Positions 17,184-24,124 of a stretch of 64,000 bases of DNA are shown piece after piece. The stretch comes from Plantibacter sp050587525. Its GTDB lineage: Bacteria; Actinomycetota; Actinomycetes; Actinomycetales; Microbacteriaceae. A program made the translations under genes and the position numbers. Where the stretch lies: the NCBI RefSeq assembly GCF_050587525.1, contig NZ_JBOBFT010000006.1, forward strand, positions 1 through 64,000, read 5' to 3'. Within the stretch, counting starts at the first letter, position 1; each line of letters starts with the position of its first letter. The notes under the pieces are model-generated. The model was not told the DNA's origin. It saw nothing but the letters and a program-made list of their open reading frames with translations, and made no database searches.

Positions 17184-17804
17184 CTAGCGATCCGGTCGCC
17201 AGGGCTCGTGGGCGTGCGCCAGCCAGACCGCTGCAGGTTCGAGGGAGCGGATGAGCCGCTGCCCGTCGGTCGCGGGCTCGTCGAGCTCGCCGTGCCAGAC
17301 TGCTGTGTCACCGGCGATGACGACGGGGTGCTCGCCCAGCCCGACCACGACGATCTGTGAGCCGCGCGTGTGCCCGGGAGCGGGAAGCAGTCGGACGCCT
17401 GGCAGCAGCTCGAACGCGCCGTCGACCGGGACATAGTGCGCCCCGGGCGGATCGACCCACTCCGCGATCGTGTAGTTGGGCTCGGTCCGGGCGTCGTCGA
17501 GTTCCTGCCGCTGCACGTAGATCGGTTTTCCGGTGAAGAGGTGGTTGCCGCCGCAATGATCGAAGTGCAGATGGGTGTTGACGACCATGTCGATGCCGTC
17601 GATGTCGAAGCCCTGCTCATTCAGCGGACGGATCCGAGGATCGAGGTCGGCGACAGCCGGATGCAGACTCGTCAGACCGGTGTCGACGAGCACCCGTCCG
17701 CCCGGATGATCGATGACGTGGACGAAGATCGGCATCCCGTCGCCCGCCGCACGGAGTTCCCCGACATCGATCGGGGTGATCGTGATCGCGCCCGCTGGGT
17801 CCAT
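17184..17804 (-). CDS. MBL-fold hydrolase, AHL-lactonase-like
   Basis: The 206-residue protein starts at ATG 17804, preceded by AAAGGTG; an upstream ATG exists at 17870. The metallo-beta-lactamase motif THLHFDHCGG supplies H78, H80, D82 and H83. APGHTRGSQIVVV gives the next histidine, AGDTAVW the bridging aspartate, and LAHAHEPW the last histidine. The spacing and the short length fit the AiiA-like lactonase group, which opens lactone rings such as acyl-homoserine lactones. Substrate specificity cannot be read from sequence. It is convergent with the QorB-like gene across the 87-bp palindrome. Confidence 0.85.
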   Translation of the reverse strand: MDPAGAITITPIDVGELRAAGDGMPIFVHVIDHPGGRVLVDTGLTSLHPAVADLDPRIRPLNEQGFDIDGIDMVVNTHLHFDHCGGNHLFTGKPIYVQRQELDDARTEPNYTIAEWVDPPGAHYVPVDGAFELLPGVRLLPAPGHTRGSQIVVVGLGEHPVVIAGDTAVWHGELDEPATDGQRLIRSLEPAAVWLAHAHEPWRPDR

Positions 17805-17895
17805 GATGTTCACCTTTCGACGAACCGCGCGAGGAACCGATCCCGGACCAGGGTCGAATCGCGGCACCACACACTAGGCTCGACGGTTTTCCCTG

Positions 17896-18096
17896 TCAAG
17901 ACTCGGTGCGGGCATGCCTCGGTGCCGGCTCGGACTCGGCGCAGCAGCCCCACACCCCGGATCCCGGGAAGACGAGCGCCTGGACCAGAGCGATCACCAG
18001 CGGGAGCAGGAGCAACGTGATCGCGATGGCGAGGGTCGCGTCGGAGAAGTTCACGAGCCGGTCCGGGCCCCGCCCGGTTCGCAGCATTCTGCTCAC
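17896..18096 (-). pseudogene. Truncated TMEM175-like channel gene
   Basis: The 66-codon frame starts MSRMLRTGRGPDRLVNFSDA and continues TLAIAITLLLLPLV. This is the conserved first helix of bacterial TMEM175 (DUF1211) potassium channels, including the FSDA motif. Full-length members are about 200 residues with six helices. Here the similarity ends after that helix, and a short unrelated tail (GVWGCCAESEPAPRHARTES) leads to a stop. No further TMEM175 segments are recognisable downstream before the MBL gene at 17804. It is best read as a 5' remnant after deletion. A functional short membrane peptide is possible but less likely. Confidence 0.6.
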
Positions 18097-18120
18097 GGGC
18101 GCGCACCCTCCAGTCGTTCG

Positions 18121-18669
18121 TCAGGAAACGGTCGTCGGAACAGTCGAGCCCTCCACACTCGCGGATCGCTCACCCGTTCGGGCGGACAGGCTGCGGCTCC
18201 GCATCGCGAGGGCGATCATCACGGCGGGGATCAACACGTCGTAGAGCAGCACGCCACCCGTGTTGCCTGGGTTCCAGTTCCCGTGAGCGAACGACTGGTA
18301 GAGGTGGCCGATCGTGGCACCCCACAGGAACATGCCCGCGATCAGGCCGATGGTGATGCGTTCGCGGGGACCAGCGTGGACGGCGCGGAATCCGCCGATG
18401 GCGAGGCCCAGGTTGGCGAATGCGATCTCGGTCACGAACGGGGTCTGCTGGAATCCGATCGCGGTCGTCATCACCCCGGGGATGAGTAGGAACGACACCG
18501 TCATCCAGGCGCTGCCGCACCCGAGTGCAGCCACGGCCCACCAGCGCTGCCAGATCTCCAAGCGCGGCAGCTTGGTGGATCCCGCGGAGTGGATGCTCGC
18601 GCCGATGACGGCGATCAGCAGCCAGATGGCGGGCACGGATGTTTCAAAGAGGAACATTTCGGTTGACAT
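18121..18669 (-). CDS. Membrane protein, DUF6790-like
   Basis: The 182-residue protein starts at ATG 18669. It has four to five hydrophobic helices: FETSVPAIWLLIAVIGASIH (residues 8-27), one near 40-62, one near 68-88, ITIGLIAGMFLWGATIGHLY (about 105-124) and GGVLLYDVLIPAVMIALAMR (about 138-157). The Trp-rich, His-containing pattern (GHLYQSFAHGNWNPGNTG) resembles DUF6790 family proteins, identified from memory only. It is divergent from the MarR gene at 18726. The two share a 34-bp palindrome, so MarR probably controls it. Function is unknown. Confidence 0.6.
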   Translation of the reverse strand: MSTEMFLFETSVPAIWLLIAVIGASIHSAGSTKLPRLEIWQRWWAVAALGCGSAWMTVSFLLIPGVMTTAIGFQQTPFVTEIAFANLGLAIGGFRAVHAGPRERITIGLIAGMFLWGATIGHLYQSFAHGNWNPGNTGGVLLYDVLIPAVMIALAMRSRSLSARTGERSASVEGSTVPTTVS

Positions 18670-18675
18670 AGCGGC

Positions 18676-18709
18676 AGTCTTGCACGCGCAATATTGCAAG
18701 CGCAAGACT
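18676..18709. promoter_or_regulatory. MarR operator between divergent genes
   Basis: A 34-bp palindrome with AGTCTTGC (18676-18683), centre GCAATATTGC (18688-18697) and GCAAGACT (18702-18709); all three parts share one symmetry axis at 18692.5. It overlaps the start region of the membrane-protein gene and lies 17 bases upstream of the marR ATG. Confidence 0.8.
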
Positions 18710-18725
18710 GATGTATGCTGCAGGT

Positions 18726-19253
18726 ATGGATGATGGACTCGCCGACCTGCTCCACCGCGTCGTAGCGACATTGGGGGACCTCGCCCGCAAGCGCATCGCG
18801 TCCGGGCCGGCCCACCTGACGTACACGCAGATTCGGATCATCGGGACGATCGAAGAGACGCCGGGGATGACGCAGCGCCAATTGGCCGACTCGGTCGGGC
18901 TCTCCGAGGCGGCGATGTCGCGTGCGCTGCAAGCACTTCGGGACGCGGGATGCGTTGAGATCGTCATCGACCCGGCGCACGCACGCCGCCGACTGGTGAC
19001 CGCCACTTCGGATGGACTGAAGCTCTTCCATGACTCCGGCACGGCGACCTCCGCCGAGTTGCGCGACTGGCTCATCCGCGAAGGATTCCCCTACGAACGG
19101 TATCTCGCCGACTCGCAGCGCCTTGCCGAGCTCCTAGGCCCCCTCAGCCGGGCGTCGCCTGCAGACTTCGACGGCTCGACGAATCCGACCGACCCCGAAG
19201 CCCCGAATCCGACCGACCCCGAAGCCCCGAAACCGGCGACCTCGGAGGCCTGA
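18726..19253 (+). CDS. MarR-family transcriptional regulator
   Basis: The 175-residue protein starts at ATG 18726. The winged helix-turn-helix is clear: LTYTQIRIIGTIEETPGMTQ, then RQLADSVGLSEAAMSRALQA, then wing DPAHARRRLVTATSDGLKLF (residues 30-110). A dimerisation helix follows. The C-terminal 25 residues are a disordered Pro/Glu tail with a duplicated NPTDPEAP, made by a 24-bp direct repeat (19181-19228), which is unusual for the family. It is divergent from the membrane protein at 18121 over a shared palindrome. Confidence 0.88.
   Translation: MDDGLADLLHRVVATLGDLARKRIASGPAHLTYTQIRIIGTIEETPGMTQRQLADSVGLSEAAMSRALQALRDAGCVEIVIDPAHARRRLVTATSDGLKLFHDSGTATSAELRDWLIREGFPYERYLADSQRLAELLGPLSRASPADFDGSTNPTDPEAPNPTDPEAPKPATSEA
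19181..19228 (+). repeat. Two 24-bp direct repeats in the 3' end of marR
   Basis: Two exact 24-bp units encode NPTDPEAP twice, close to the stop codon at 19251-19253. A degenerate third unit begins at 19229. Confidence 0.8.
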
Positions 19254-19316
19254 CCCCGGCCTCGGATCGGTTGCCAGCGGTCGCAAGTGTCGCTCGGCGA
19301 CCGAGTGCCGGCCGGG

Positions 19317-19343
19317 CTGGCACTCTCCGACCGAGAGTGCTAA
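19317..19343 (+). promoter_or_regulatory. CIRCE operator (HrcA site) upstream of hsp20
   Basis: CTGGCACTC (19317-19325), nine bases, GAGTGCTAA (19335-19343). The right arm matches the CIRCE consensus exactly, and the left arm differs from TTAGCACTC at two positions. TAATAT at 19341-19346 could be the -10 box, so HrcA binding would cover the promoter. No hrcA gene is in this window. Confidence 0.85.
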
Positions 19344-19403
19344 TATCGATGCCGAGAAATCGAGTTCCACAGGACTCGACCCAGATGGAAAGGAGCACTT
19401 GAC

Positions 19404-19850
19404 ATGGCAATGACACTCGATCCGATCAGCCAGCTCGACCGATTCGCGGCGACCGTTCTGGACTCCGTTCGGGCACCGCGTGTGATGCCCGTGGATCTGT
19501 TTCGCGATGGCGACCGCTACATCCTCAACGCGGATCTGCCGGGTGTGGACCCGGGCACGATCGACATCGACATCGACGGCGCCCAGCTGAGCATCCGGGC
19601 TCAGCGGACCGCCGACTCCCGTGAGGGCGTCCGGTGGTTGGCACGCGAGCGCGGAGGAGCTTCGTTCCTCCGACAGTTCACGCTCGGCGACGGAGTCGAC
19701 GTCGACGGCATCAGCGCCACCTACGACAGCGGCGTGCTCAGCGTGGTCATTCCGGTGAGCGAACGCGCCAAGCCACGCAAGATCACCGTGGACTCCGGCG
19801 CGCCGGAGTCGACCCGGACGCCGGGCCACGCTGGCGCACTCGCTTCCTGA
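19404..19850 (+). CDS. Small heat-shock protein, Hsp20/alpha-crystallin family
   Basis: The 148-residue chaperone holds client proteins in a refoldable state. MPVDLFRDGDRYILNADLPG (about residues 28-47) opens the alpha-crystallin domain. DSGVLSVVIPV (about 111-121) is the conserved GVL motif, and a short C-terminal tail contains RKITVD, the place of the IxI/V-type anchor. AAGGAG lies seven to twelve bases before the ATG. The CIRCE element 60 bp upstream predicts HrcA-controlled heat induction rather than the HspR/HAIR control usual for many actinobacterial hsp20 genes. Confidence 0.93.
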   Translation: MAMTLDPISQLDRFAATVLDSVRAPRVMPVDLFRDGDRYILNADLPGVDPGTIDIDIDGAQLSIRAQRTADSREGVRWLARERGGASFLRQFTLGDGVDVDGISATYDSGVLSVVIPVSERAKPRKITVDSGAPESTRTPGHAGALAS

Positions 19851-19944
19851 ACCAGGAGCGACCACCCGCTCGGCTCACCTGAGAGTCGTCCACTCGGTGC
19901 GACCAACCGCACCATGACGTCGGACGAAATCGCAGCCACGGGTT

Positions 19945-19980
19945 GAGGGGGTCGGGCGGATCAGGCCGCCCGACCCTCTC
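19945..19980 (+). terminator. Hairpin downstream of hsp20
   Basis: A 15-bp stem (GTCGGGCGG/CCGCCCGAC core extended by GAGGGG/CCTCTC with one G-T pair) encloses a six-base loop. It lies 95 bases after the hsp20 stop and has no T-tract. Confidence 0.6.
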
Positions 19981-20076
19981 GCGGCGGCTACAACGCGCAT
20001 GCGATCATCACGCCGTCGCCGTGCTTCACGCATCCAACGCATCACGCCGACGGCGTGCTCCATCGAAAGGTTTCAC

Positions 20077-20391
20077 GTGGGCTCACTGCAGTACGGCAAC
20101 GAACGGTTCGAGATGGACGACCGTACGCTCGCGCATGTGCAACTCGTGATCGTCGCGAAGCTGCGCAAGCAGGAATCGTTCCTGCTCTCGTGGACGGTCG
20201 ATCCCGGCCATGGTTCCGGTCGCGTCTCGGCGTGGATCGATTGCGGCCTGCCGATCGCATTCCGCTTCGACGGCTCCCGTCCGATTCGCATCAACCGCGT
20301 ATGGCTCGACGCGATGATGGGCCGATCCTTCTCCCTGCAAGGGCTCGAGGTGCCCGCCGAGGCCGACCACCCCGAGCCACCTCAGCCCTGA
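20077..20391 (+). CDS. DUF7882-family protein
   Basis: The start is GTG 20077, preceded by GAAAGG with a six-base gap. The 104-residue product starts GSLQYGNERFEMDDRTLAHV, followed by QLVIVAKLRKQESFLLSWTV, SGRVSAWIDCGLPIAFRF and IRINRVWLDAM. This pattern is shared by short DUF7882 proteins that are abundant in Microbacteriaceae, recognised from memory. Their function is unknown. The gene is convergent with the next small gene. Confidence 0.75.
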   Translation: MGSLQYGNERFEMDDRTLAHVQLVIVAKLRKQESFLLSWTVDPGHGSGRVSAWIDCGLPIAFRFDGSRPIRINRVWLDAMMGRSFSLQGLEVPAEADHPEPPQP

Positions 20392-20419
20392 GTTCCACCA
20401 CCTGAGATTCCGTCAGCCC

Positions 20420-20761
20420 CTACAGCTCCCACGGATACCCGTCCGAGGGAGGTGAGGCGGGCCCCGGCGCCGCCGACGAACCGGACACGGTCGAGATCAG
20501 CCTGCGTTCCCGCTGGAGAAGGTCGGCCACGAATTCGGGGTCCTCATCGACGTCGTCCCCGTCGATGGGCACGGTGAACAACTGGCTCGCGGGCCCGACC
20601 AGCATGTCCGCGAAGCCCACCGCCCCATCGGGGGTGCGGACTTGGAAGCGGATGCGATCGGCCTTCCGGGCGATGGCGAGCGCACTGGCGTATCGCAGGA
20701 TGGCATCGCATGTCTCGTCGGCGGCGGGCACCGACCCGCCTGCATAGTGCAGCAGTTTCAT
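20420..20761 (-). CDS. Small hypothetical protein
   Basis: The 113-residue product starts at ATG 20761 (MKLLHYAGGSVPAADETCDA), though an in-frame upstream ATG exists. It reads ILRYASALAIARKADRIRFQ, then GAVGFADMLVGPASQLFTVP, with an acidic stretch GDDVDEDPEFVADLLQRERR and a Ser/Pro tail. No transmembrane segment is present. I do not recognise the family. The MKLLHYA start and the neighbouring DUF7882 gene suggest a Microbacteriaceae-specific small protein. Confidence 0.6.
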   Translation of the reverse strand: MKLLHYAGGSVPAADETCDAILRYASALAIARKADRIRFQVRTPDGAVGFADMLVGPASQLFTVPIDGDDVDEDPEFVADLLQRERRLISTVSGSSAAPGPASPPSDGYPWEL

Positions 20762-21045
20762 CCCCACAGCCTGCCTCCGTGCGCCGACGCACTCAAGGGG
20801 TTGCATCTCCACCGTCCCGCGAGTCACGCGCAAGGCCGGACGGGACGGCGATCGCCTCCTCCAGGAGGAACTCCGGCGGGATCGATGGATGATCAGCGCG
20901 AGCGGACGTCGCCGCCTCGCCACCCCGGACTACCCGCTGTCGGATCTGTCGGTGCTCTCCGGATGCAGCTTCTTGGCGAGCATCCGACTGGCCTGCGGTC
21001 CTCCAGCTACCGACAGGATTGGAGCCTGGCCTGAGCCGCCATCCC
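20762..21045 (-). other. 284-bp stretch with a possible decayed minus-strand gene
   Basis: No intact gene is evident. On the minus strand a frame ending at TGA 20793-20795 has coding-like sequence (PPEFLLEEAIAVPSGLARDS) but no start of its own. An overlapping frame offers a 17-codon ORF from ATG near 20982 (MLAKKLHPESTDRSDSG). Together they could be the two halves of a frameshifted small gene. The evidence is weak. Confidence 0.25.
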
Positions 21046-21498
21046 CTACATCCCCCGCAATCCGAGCAGCCGGCTGACGCGTCCCGCCTTCCGATCTCCT
21101 CTCCCGGTCAGCCGATCATTGAGCGCAGGGGTGTGGGGAGGGAAGACGTCGCGTACGTCCTCGATGCCGAGCTTCACCGTCTGGCCTTTCTTCGCCGCAC
21201 GTCTGGCCGGGACCCATCGCGCGACGTGGAGATACCATCCGGCACTCAGATCCGGCGGCACGTCGTCCGGCAAGGGGATGTCGATCTCCAGCTCGCCGTC
21301 GATCACCCGTGCGACGCCCTGTTCGACCCGGGCGATGCGCACGACTCTGGCCGAGGCATCGGCATTCCACGTCGTCGCGTTCCGCCAACGGCGCCCCAAT
21401 TCCGCCTCGCGACGCTCGCGCACTTCCTGGCGCCACCAGAACACGATCAGGCCGGTGACGAGCAGTCCCGTAGCTCCCCAGAGGACGATCTCGAACAT
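21046..21498 (-). CDS. Hypothetical protein with one N-terminal membrane helix
   Basis: The 150-residue protein starts MFEIVLWGATGLLVTGLIVF, a single transmembrane helix followed by a Trp/Arg-rich boundary (WWRQEVRERREAELGRRWRN). The soluble part contains ARVVRIARVEQGVARVIDGE and GWYLHVARWVPARRAAKKGQ. The end is basic. It is an unrecognised membrane-anchored protein. It lies 9 bp downstream of the lacI gene on the same strand and may be its co-transcribed last member. Confidence 0.6.
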   Translation of the reverse strand: MFEIVLWGATGLLVTGLIVFWWRQEVRERREAELGRRWRNATTWNADASARVVRIARVEQGVARVIDGELEIDIPLPDDVPPDLSAGWYLHVARWVPARRAAKKGQTVKLGIEDVRDVFPPHTPALNDRLTGRGDRKAGRVSRLLGLRGM

Positions 21499-21507
21499 GC
21501 CATCATC

Positions 21508-22545
21508 CTAGGTGGCGGCGTCGACGGGCTGCAGCGGCCTCCAGTCGCCGACGGGGCAACCGCAGGAACCGCCGATGAAGAGATCCGTCGCGAAGGTCGT
21601 GAGGCCGGGGGTCAGATCTCCGCTGGCGAGTTGGCGGATCGCCTCCTCCGCCATCGCCGCTATCGGTTGCGCGATGGTCGTCAGCGGGGGCCACGCATAG
21701 GCCGCCTCGGTCGTGCCGTCGAACGACACGATCGCCAGGTCGTCCGGCACGGTCAACCCGAGTCGATGGACGGCGGCCATGATGCCGATCGCGATCTGAT
21801 CCGACGCGGCGAAGATCGCGCGTGGTCGCGAGGCCTCGTCCGCGAACCCCTCGCCGACGGCGAATCCGCCTGCGTACGAGAAGGGCGTGTGGAATCGTGC
21901 ACCGAGCGGGAGGCCCGCCGCACTCAGCGCGTCCGCCCAGCCCTGCTCGCGTTGATCCGCCCCGAACTCTCCGCCGGCGAAGGCGATGTCGGTGTAGCCG
22001 TGGCCGATGAGGTGCTCGACCGCGCTGCGTGCGCCGCCCCGCAGGTCCACACCGATCCCGGGAGTCGTCGGCGAGCCGCCGTACTGGTTCATCAGCACAA
22101 CGGGGATGTCGAGGAGGTCCACGACCGCCTGCTCAGCGGGGGCGAGCAGGTCCGCGATGATCAACCCGCTGATCTGCCGGGCAGCGAGATCCGCGATCTG
22201 ATCGGCCAGAGAGACCCGCTGACGGTCCGAGTTGACGATCAGGAGCGAACGTTCCCAGCGCAGCGTCGCCCGATCGAGCGAGTGGCAGAGCTGCGCGAAG
22301 AACGGGCTCCGAGAATCCACCACGATCATTCCGAACGTGTCGGTCGACCCCTTCGACAAGGCACGCGCCGCCGCGTTCGGTCGATACCCGAGCACGCGGA
22401 CCGCTTCGAGGACCCGCGCCCGAGTCTTCTCGGAGACCGCCTTCGGACCGTTGTTGAGCACGTAGCTGACCACCGCGGTGCTCACCGAGCTGTAGCGGGC
22501 GACGTCGGCGCGAGTCACCTTCTTCGGTCTCGCCTGCTCGCTCAT
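21508..22545 (-). CDS. LacI-family transcriptional regulator
   Basis: The 345-residue protein starts at ATG 22545; a longer frame begins at 22587. The LacI helix-turn-helix and hinge are clear: VTRADVARYSSVSTAVVSYV, then LNNGPKAVSEKTRARVLEAV, then LGYRPNAAARALSKGSTDTF (residues 10-65). The periplasmic-binding-like domain follows, with FGMIVVDSRSPFFAQLCHSL, and ends at TDLFIGGSCGCPVGDW. GGSCG is usual for sugar-responsive members. It is encoded just downstream of the Gfo/Idh/MocA oxidoreductase and probably regulates that operon in response to a sugar or polyol. Confidence 0.9.
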   Translation of the reverse strand: MSEQARPKKVTRADVARYSSVSTAVVSYVLNNGPKAVSEKTRARVLEAVRVLGYRPNAAARALSKGSTDTFGMIVVDSRSPFFAQLCHSLDRATLRWERSLLIVNSDRQRVSLADQIADLAARQISGLIIADLLAPAEQAVVDLLDIPVVLMNQYGGSPTTPGIGVDLRGGARSAVEHLIGHGYTDIAFAGGEFGADQREQGWADALSAAGLPLGARFHTPFSYAGGFAVGEGFADEASRPRAIFAASDQIAIGIMAAVHRLGLTVPDDLAIVSFDGTTEAAYAWPPLTTIAQPIAAMAEEAIRQLASGDLTPGLTTFATDLFIGGSCGCPVGDWRPLQPVDAAT

Positions 22546-22605
22546 CGTGTTCCGATGGTAGCGCGAGAGCCGGTGCTCGCCCCGCATCCCGTCACCGCAG
22601 CAGCC

Positions 22606-23802
22606 TCACGCGGCGGGCGACCCCATGTCCGGAATCGTCAGGCGTTCGCCACCGCGTCGCGCGGACTCGTGCGCGATCACTCCGGGCAGCGTGAACCGGG
22701 CGGCGGTCCAGGCGTTCACGGGCGGCAGGGTGCCGTCGGCGACGGCACGAACGAAGTCGTCCACGAGGAAGTGGTGACTCCCCTCGTGCCCGTTGTGCAG
22801 GCCCTGGAGTTCCACGGGGATGCGCGTGCGGTCGTGGATCGGCGCGTAGCCGGACACGAAGGCGTCGCGCAGGGCCGGCGACACGTGCGCGAGCGACGGG
22901 TCGTCCGCATCCAGAGACGCGTGGGTGTCGATCAGCTCGGAGACGTCGTCGACGCTCTCGCGCGTCTGCCAGAAGGACGCCGTCGTCATCTGCTCGAACG
23001 TGCCGTCGGTGCCGAACCAGCGGAACCGCGATTCGCGGCGGTGCGAGGGGAAGCCGACGCGCCTGAACTCGTTGATGCGCATCGAACCGCCTGCTGCGAG
23101 TTCGAAGAGCGCCGTCGAGTTCGAGAAGTCGTTGTCGAACTGGCTCACCGAACGATCGAAGACCCCGTCACCGCGGTCGTCGACGACACCGATGGCGGAC
23201 ACCGCCGTCGCGTGGGTCGGCCAGGCGCCCAGGACACCGCCGATGGAGTGGGTCGGGTAGAGCAGCGGCGGGTAGCTCGCCGTGGACTTCCAGTTGTCGC
23301 CGCCGCTGTAGCGGTACGCGTCGTAGAAGCCGAGGTCCATGTCGTGAACGTAGTCGCCCTCGGCGTAGAAGAGCCGGCCGAACTCACCGGCGGCGAGCTT
23401 CTGCCTGGCGAACACGGTTGCGGGGTTGTAGTAGCTGGTCTCCCCCATCATGTAGGTGAGGCCGGTCTCGCGCACCGCGTCGATGATCGCCGCGATCTCC
23501 TCGACGGAGATGGCCATCGGCACAGCCGAGTACACGTGCTTGCCCGCGCGCAGCGCCTGGACGACGAGCGGCCCGTGCGTCCATCGCTGGGTGAAGATGG
23601 CGATCGCGTCGACGGGCGATGCGAGCATGTCCGCGAAGCTCTCCATCGTCCCGGCGAGTCCGGCCGAGGTCGCGAGCTCCGTCGCCCGATCAGCGATCGT
23701 ATCGGTGACGTACACCGCGGAGACGTCTGGGTGGTGATTGAACAGGGTTGCGAACTGGCCCGAGAACTGGCCGGCGCCGACAATGCCCACTGAGAACGTC
23801 AT
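22606..23802 (-). CDS. Gfo/Idh/MocA-family oxidoreductase
   Basis: The 398-residue protein has an N-terminal Rossmann domain (TFSVGIVGAGQFSGQFATLF, residues 2-21; GxGxxG). SAVPMAISVEEIAAIIDAVR stands in the position of the EKP motif but lacks the usual E-K pair. The C-terminal alpha/beta domain contains YYNPATVFARQKLAAGEFGR and GDNWKSTASYPPLLYPTHSI, with the conserved active-site histidine near TH in that last segment. Such enzymes oxidise or isomerise sugars and inositols with NAD(P). With lacI 60 bp downstream it forms a small, probably substrate-induced carbohydrate operon. The missing EKP Lys/Glu makes classical dehydrogenase activity less certain. Confidence 0.88.
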   Translation of the reverse strand: MTFSVGIVGAGQFSGQFATLFNHHPDVSAVYVTDTIADRATELATSAGLAGTMESFADMLASPVDAIAIFTQRWTHGPLVVQALRAGKHVYSAVPMAISVEEIAAIIDAVRETGLTYMMGETSYYNPATVFARQKLAAGEFGRLFYAEGDYVHDMDLGFYDAYRYSGGDNWKSTASYPPLLYPTHSIGGVLGAWPTHATAVSAIGVVDDRGDGVFDRSVSQFDNDFSNSTALFELAAGGSMRINEFRRVGFPSHRRESRFRWFGTDGTFEQMTTASFWQTRESVDDVSELIDTHASLDADDPSLAHVSPALRDAFVSGYAPIHDRTRIPVELQGLHNGHEGSHHFLVDDFVRAVADGTLPPVNAWTAARFTLPGVIAHESARRGGERLTIPDMGSPAA

Positions 23803-23865
23803 GCTGAATCGTCTTCCTCTCCACGTCGCCGAGGCGCTGACGTGCAGCGACAGTCTGTCAGCGAG

Positions 23866-23942
23866 AATCTACGCGTGTCAACAGCATGGAATCCTTTCTC
23901 ACCAGAGGAAGAAGACCGATCTCACTCTGGGTAATCTACGCG
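23866..23942 (-). promoter_or_regulatory. Two candidate LacI operators
   Basis: AATCTACGCG occurs at 23866-23875 and 23933-23942. The first has the CG-centred palindromic core ACGCGT typical of LacI-family sites; the second has ACGCGA. Spacing is 67 bp, 64-140 bp upstream of the oxidoreductase start. Assignment to the LacI gene of the same operon is inference. Confidence 0.45.
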
Positions 23943-24093
23943 AGTAACTCACGAGGACGTTGACGGCCGGTCGAGCGCACGCTCGATCGGAGCAGGCTCG
24001 ACGGCGCGACCGGATCGACGTCCAGGCAGCGCCCCGCTCTACTCCCGGTCACTCTGGTCACAGCAGGAATCGGGTGCTACTGTCAATTCATAA

Positions 24094-24111
24094 GCTAGCT
24101 GTCTATCTAGC
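24094..24111 (+). promoter_or_regulatory. Palindrome GCTAG-N8-CTAGC before the DHA2 exporter
   Basis: Perfect five-base arms with spacer CTGTCTAT lie 14 bases upstream of the exporter start codon, overlapping the probable -10 region. It is a candidate operator for a TetR-type regulator, perhaps the one at 25952-26587. The related sequence GTCTAGC stands upstream of the oxidoreductase gene near 10911. Confidence 0.5.
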
Positions 24112-24124
24112 GGTGAGGTGACGC

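Larger units (their letters stand above)
23803..24124. other. 322-bp divergent regulatory region
   Basis: There is no gene. It holds two direct copies of AATCTACGCG (23866-23875 and 23933-23942) on the operon side and a GCTAG-N8-CTAGC palindrome (24094-24111) on the exporter side. AGGTG follows closely before the ATG at 24125. Confidence 0.65.

Noticed and set aside
21019..23793. A 924-codon plus-strand open frame across lacI and the Gfo/Idh gene
   Set aside because: It covers three real minus-strand genes and their gaps; composition is that of antisense GC-rich DNA.
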